Source: Paracoccus binzhouensis
GTDB lineage: Bacteria > Pseudomonadota > Alphaproteobacteria > Rhodobacterales > Rhodobacteraceae
Direction of reading: 5' to 3'
DNA: 35,626 nt
NCBI RefSeq assembly: GCF_016446475.1
Contig: NZ_JAEHFP010000037.1
Coordinates: 1-35,626, forward strand
Below the pieces are notes generated by a model. It was not told the origin of the DNA. It ran no database searches and saw only the letters and a list, made by a program, of their open reading frames with translations. A program made the position numbers and the translations under genes. Of this stretch, positions 33,319 through 35,626 are shown piece after piece; the stretch's first letter is position 1, and each line of letters starts with the position of its first letter.

Positions 33319-34056
33319 TTACCAGTTGAAATCGTCGCCGTTAAGCTGGTTCAGCCGGGTATCCTCGATGACCAGCTGATCGGCACCGGCCCGGATCACC
33401 ACGTTGTTGCCGACCTGCACGGCTGCGCCGCGGATATCCGCCCAGCTGTCGAACCGGGCATAGGCGGACAGGTCGATCACGTCGTCGTCGCGGTCGAAAT
33501 CCGTCACCCGGTCGCGCCCGCCGTTCCAGACGAAGACATCCGCGCCCTCGCCGCCGGTCATGGTGTCGTTGCCCCTACCGCCGTTCAGCGTGTCGTTGCC
33601 CTCGTGCGCGATGATGCGGTCGTGGCCGGCCTCGCCCAGCAGCCGGTCGTCGCCTTCGCCGCCATAGAGGATGTCGTTGCCGGCGCCGGCGCGAATGGTG
33701 TCGTTGCCCTCGCCCGCCGCGATGATGTCGCGGCCGGCACCGCTGACCGAAAGGTCGTTGCCTTCGCCCAGGGCGATCGAGTTGTTGCCGTGCCCGGCCC
33801 GCACCACGTCATTGCCCGAGCCGGCGGCGATCACGTCGTTGCCGCCGCCGGCGTCGATGACGTCGTTGCCCTCGCCGCCGAAGACACGGTTGTGGCCGTG
33901 TCCGGCATTGATGCGGTCGCTGCCCGAGCCGCCGTCGATGGTGTCGTTGCCCTGGTAGCCCAGGATGGTGTCGTCGCCCGACATGCCCCAGATGCGATCC
34001 GCAAGGCTGGTGCCGTTCAGGCGGTTGTCGTCGTCGTTGCCACGAATGTTGGCCAT
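33319..34056 (-). CDS. RTX calcium-binding protein, likely type I secreted
   Basis: This 245-residue acidic protein is made almost wholly of RTX nonapeptides of the form x-G-x-D-x-hydrophobic-x-x-G. Seventeen uninterrupted units fill residues 26-178, for example QGNDTIDGG, EGNDVIDAG, SGNDVVRAG, AGNDILYGG. Two units have Asn in place of the calcium-binding Asp (HGHNRVFGG, HGNNSIALG). The C-terminal 65 residues (VFVWNGGRDRVTDFDRDDDVIDLSAYARF..., ending DDFNW) resemble the serralysin-type secretion domain. It has no signal peptide, so type I secretion is expected, with the roll folding outside the cell in calcium. No enzymatic domain and no ABC/HlyD secretion genes for it are adjacent. GGAG lies seven bases before the ATG. 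Confidence 0.85.
   Translation of the reverse strand: MANIRGNDDDNRLNGTSLADRIWGMSGDDTILGYQGNDTIDGGSGSDRINAGHGHNRVFGGEGNDVIDAGGGNDVIAAGSGNDVVRAGHGNNSIALGEGNDLSVSGAGRDIIAAGEGNDTIRAGAGNDILYGGEGDDRLLGEAGHDRIIAHEGNDTLNGGRGNDTMTGGEGADVFVWNGGRDRVTDFDRDDDVIDLSAYARFDSWADIRGAAVQVGNNVVIRAGADQLVIEDTRLNQLNGDDFNW
33523..33981 (-). repeat. 17 tandem 27-bp RTX coding repeats
   Basis: The DNA encoding residues 26-178 of the RTX protein is a run of seventeen 27-base units, 459 bases in all. Units share the codons for G-N-D and G-G/A-G but differ at most other positions, so they are protein-level repeats and not a recently amplified satellite. Confidence 0.85.
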
Positions 34057-34098
34057 GGTTCTTCTCCGTCACTTTCGTTGCGCCGGCATGGTGTGGAA

Positions 34099-34115
34099 AC
34101 GGCCTTGGGGGCCGT
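34099..34115 (-). terminator. Candidate terminator after glycerate kinase
   Basis: ACGGCC (34099-34104) and GGCCGT (34110-34115) form a six-base stem with a five-base loop. On the minus strand it is followed by TTTCC. It lies in the 107 bases between the glycerate kinase stop and the RTX start and could separate the two transcripts. Confidence 0.4.
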
Positions 34116-34163
34116 GCCCCGCACTCCGGCTGCCGGTTCGGCCGGGGCGGAATGGCGTGCGCC

Positions 34164-35333
34164 TCAGGCGCGGGCGCGGGCGGCCAGGCGCTGGCCGACC
34201 AGCAGCATGCGCATGGCGTTCTCGGCCGCGGCGCGCAGCAGCTTGGCGCCCTGGCCGATGGCCTTGTCCAGCGAACAGGGCCGGCGCATGATCGAGGCAT
34301 AGGCGCCGATGCCGTGCTCATAGGTCTGGCGGGCGCCCTTGCCGATGCTGCCGGCCAGCGCGATGGTCGGGATGCCGAGCGCCTCGGCACGGCGCGCCAC
34401 CTCGCAGGGAACCTTGCCATAGGGGCTTTGCCCGTCCAACGCGCCCTCGGCGGTGATGACCAGATCGGCGCGGGACAGCAGCCGGTCGAAATCGAGGTAA
34501 TCCAGCATGATGTCGAAGCGCGGATGCAGCGTCGCGCCGGCCAGGCCGGCAAGCCCGGCCCCCAACCCGCCCGAGGCGCCGGCGCCCGGCATCCCGGCCA
34601 CCTCGCGCCCGGTCGCCGCCAGGATCGCGGCGGCATGGCGGGCCATGCCACGGTCCAGCTGCTCGACCTGTTCCGGCGTCGCGCCCTTTTGCGGGCCGAA
34701 GACGCGGGCCACGCCGCGCGGCCCCAGCAGCATGTTGTGCCAGTTCACCGCCGCGTCGATCCGCACCCCGGCCAGCCGGGGATCGAGGCCGGTCACGTCG
34801 ATGCGGTCCAGACGCTCCAGCGCGCCGCCGCCCTCGGGCAGCTCGCGCCCCTCGGCGTCCAGCAGCAGCGCGCCAAGCGCCCGCGCCATGCCGGCGCCGC
34901 CATCGTTGATGCCGCTGTCGCCGCAGCCGATCAGGATGCGCTCGACGCCATGGTCCAGGGCCTGCAGGATCAGCTCGCCCACGCCGCGGCTGGTGGTCAG
35001 CGTCGGGTCGCGGCGGTCGCGGGGCACCAGCGACAGGCCGGCGGCGGCGGCCATCTCGATCACCGCGCTGCGCGGACCATCGCCGCCCATCAGGCCCCAG
35101 AAGCTGGCGACGGGCTCGCCGACCGGGCCGGTGACGGTGGTGGCGATCATCCGGCCGCCGGTGGCGGCGACCAGCGCCTCGGTCGTGCCCTCGCCGCCAT
35201 CGACCATGGGGGCGGTCAGGATGGTGGCATGGGGCGCGGCCCGGCGCACGCCGCGGGCGATGGCGTCGGCCACATCCTTGACCGAGAGCGATTCCTTGAA
35301 CCCCGAGGGCGCGATCAGAACGGTCAGAGACAT
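34164..35333 (-). CDS. glxK: Glycerate kinase (GlxK/GarK family)
   Basis: This 389-residue cytoplasmic enzyme phosphorylates D-glycerate to a phosphoglycerate, feeding glyoxylate, tartronate or hydroxypyruvate carbon into glycolysis. It shows the family's order of motifs: APSGFKESLSVKDVADAIARG at 8-28, MVDGGEGTTEALVAATGG, the glycine-rich GCGDSGINDGGAGMARALGA near 136-155, GASGGLGAGLAG, and DLVITAEGALDGQSPYGKVP with the conserved Glu-Gly and Asp. The length is normal. AGGAAAGGA lies upstream of the ATG. It is not obviously in an operon; the RTX gene downstream is unrelated and separated by a candidate terminator. It could use glycerate produced from the sugar locus, but nothing ties them together by sequence. 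Confidence 0.92.
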   Translation of the reverse strand: MSLTVLIAPSGFKESLSVKDVADAIARGVRRAAPHATILTAPMVDGGEGTTEALVAATGGRMIATTVTGPVGEPVASFWGLMGGDGPRSAVIEMAAAAGLSLVPRDRRDPTLTTSRGVGELILQALDHGVERILIGCGDSGINDGGAGMARALGALLLDAEGRELPEGGGALERLDRIDVTGLDPRLAGVRIDAAVNWHNMLLGPRGVARVFGPQKGATPEQVEQLDRGMARHAAAILAATGREVAGMPGAGASGGLGAGLAGLAGATLHPRFDIMLDYLDFDRLLSRADLVITAEGALDGQSPYGKVPCEVARRAEALGIPTIALAGSIGKGARQTYEHGIGAYASIMRRPCSLDKAIGQGAKLLRAAAENAMRMLLVGQRLAARARA

Positions 35334-35424
35334 TTCGCATATCCTTTCCTGCTGTCTGGAGGGATTACGGCCCGGCCGCGGCCCTTATTCCCGCCCAAGG
35401 CGAAAAATTTGCGACGCGGATGGA

Positions 35425-35448
35425 AAAAGACGGCCGAGGCCGCCTTTT
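35425..35448 (-). terminator. Intrinsic terminator of right-edge gene
   Basis: On the minus strand AAAAGGCGGC pairs with GCCGTCTTTT around a CTCG-type tetraloop (one G-T wobble), followed by a run of T. The plus strand also ends in four T, so it could work both ways. It lies 20 bases after the stop of the partial gene at the right edge and about 90 bases before the glycerate kinase start, isolating that gene. Confidence 0.7.
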
Positions 35449-35467
35449 GTCGATATTTTCCAGTCTT

Positions 35468-35626
35468 TTACCGGATAATGATGCGAAATCCCGCCGGTCG
35501 CAGGATGCGGTTCAGCTCCTGCAATCCATGCGCCGGCCGGCGCTGCGGCTGGGCCTTGCGCGGCGGGGCCGGTGCGGCCAGGCGGCGATCCGGGCGGGGC
35601 AGCGGCCGGGCCGCCTCGATGGCGAC
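35468..35626 (-). CDS. C-terminus of unrecognised protein, cut by window edge
   Basis: The last 52 codons of a minus-strand gene enter from the right edge and end at TAA 35470-35468. The visible part is a Pro/Arg/Ala-rich linker (RPLPRPDRRLAAPAPPRKAQ) followed by a short, more ordered end, LQELNRILRPAGFRIIIR. The codon pattern fits the genome and an intrinsic terminator lies just downstream, so it is probably a real gene. No family is recognised from this fragment. Confidence 0.6.
   Translation of the reverse strand, partial: VAIEAARPLPRPDRRLAAPAPPRKAQPQRRPAHGLQELNRILRPAGFRIIIR

Noticed and set aside
33523..33981. Regular 27-base periodicity as a possible CRISPR or satellite
   Set aside because: It codes for RTX nonapeptides in frame, units have no spacers and vary at many positions.
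1..35626. tRNA, rRNA, riboswitch, complete insertion sequence, prophage or defence genes
   Set aside because: None could be supported by reading the sequence; all sizeable intervals are accounted for by metabolic, transport or envelope genes.

Overview
The window is about 70 % G+C, densely packed, and made of ordinary chromosomal genes with a strong third-position G/C bias. That bias leaves long open frames on the strand opposite the real genes. Gene content points to an alphaproteobacterium of the Rhodobacteraceae, most likely Paracoccus or a close relative: a homogentisate operon under a MarR regulator, a giant NdvB-type cyclic beta-1,2-glucan synthase, RTX proteins and a rhizobial-style sugar ABC operon. 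This is inferred from recognised proteins; no rRNA or marker gene is present.

Layout. (1) 1-147 is a lower-GC edge with a partial unrecognised frame. (2) 148-4017 is tyrosine/homogentisate catabolism: hmgA, fahA and maiA on the minus strand, with a divergent MarR-family gene. The shared promoter region carries three copies of one inverted repeat; one fills the spacer of a strong hmgA promoter. (3) 4088-4659 is a four-helix membrane protein gene whose frame is broken at a run of eight G (minus strand). (4) 4800-8514 is a TetR repressor divergent from an EmrAB-type efflux pair, with a perfect 25-bp palindrome on the promoter. (5) 8518-19340 (minus) holds a cyclic glucan synthase, a membrane-anchored DJ-1/PfpI protein and an MgtC/DUF4010 membrane protein, closely spaced and possibly one transcript. 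(6) 19341-20287 holds a gene-poor leader region with tiny candidate ORFs and a hairpin, then an Rnk/GreA-C-terminal protein. (7) 20489-25415 is a three-gene operon in the same order as E. coli yhiI-rbbA-yhhJ. (8) 25424-26377 holds a YdeI/OmdA-type protein and a small DUF2945 protein. (9) 26448-33256 is a sugar locus: LacI regulator divergent from a TIM-barrel isomerase/epimerase, a Gfo/Idh/MocA dehydrogenase and a complete CUT2 ABC importer. Two LacI-type operators lie between the divergent genes. (10) 33319-35333 holds an RTX calcium-binding protein of 17 nonapeptide repeats and a glycerate kinase. The C-terminus of an unrecognised gene runs off the right edge.

How the parts work together. 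The hmg-fah-mai genes carry homogentisate to fumarate and acetoacetate; the 4-hydroxyphenylpyruvate dioxygenase that feeds them is not in the window. The sugar operon probably imports a sugar or glycoside, oxidises it (possibly to a 3-keto form) and rearranges the product; the substrate is unknown. The glucan synthase makes periplasmic osmoregulated glucan, and the genes behind it encode envelope proteins. No CRISPR array, tRNA, rRNA, complete insertion sequence or prophage module was found. I see no clearly undescribed multi-gene defence or mobile system. The best candidates for new biology are the three-site MarR operator, the keto-sugar operon, the glucan synthase/DJ-1/DUF4010 cluster, the G8 frameshift gene and the Cys-Cys mini-ORF plus hairpin ahead of the rnk-like gene.
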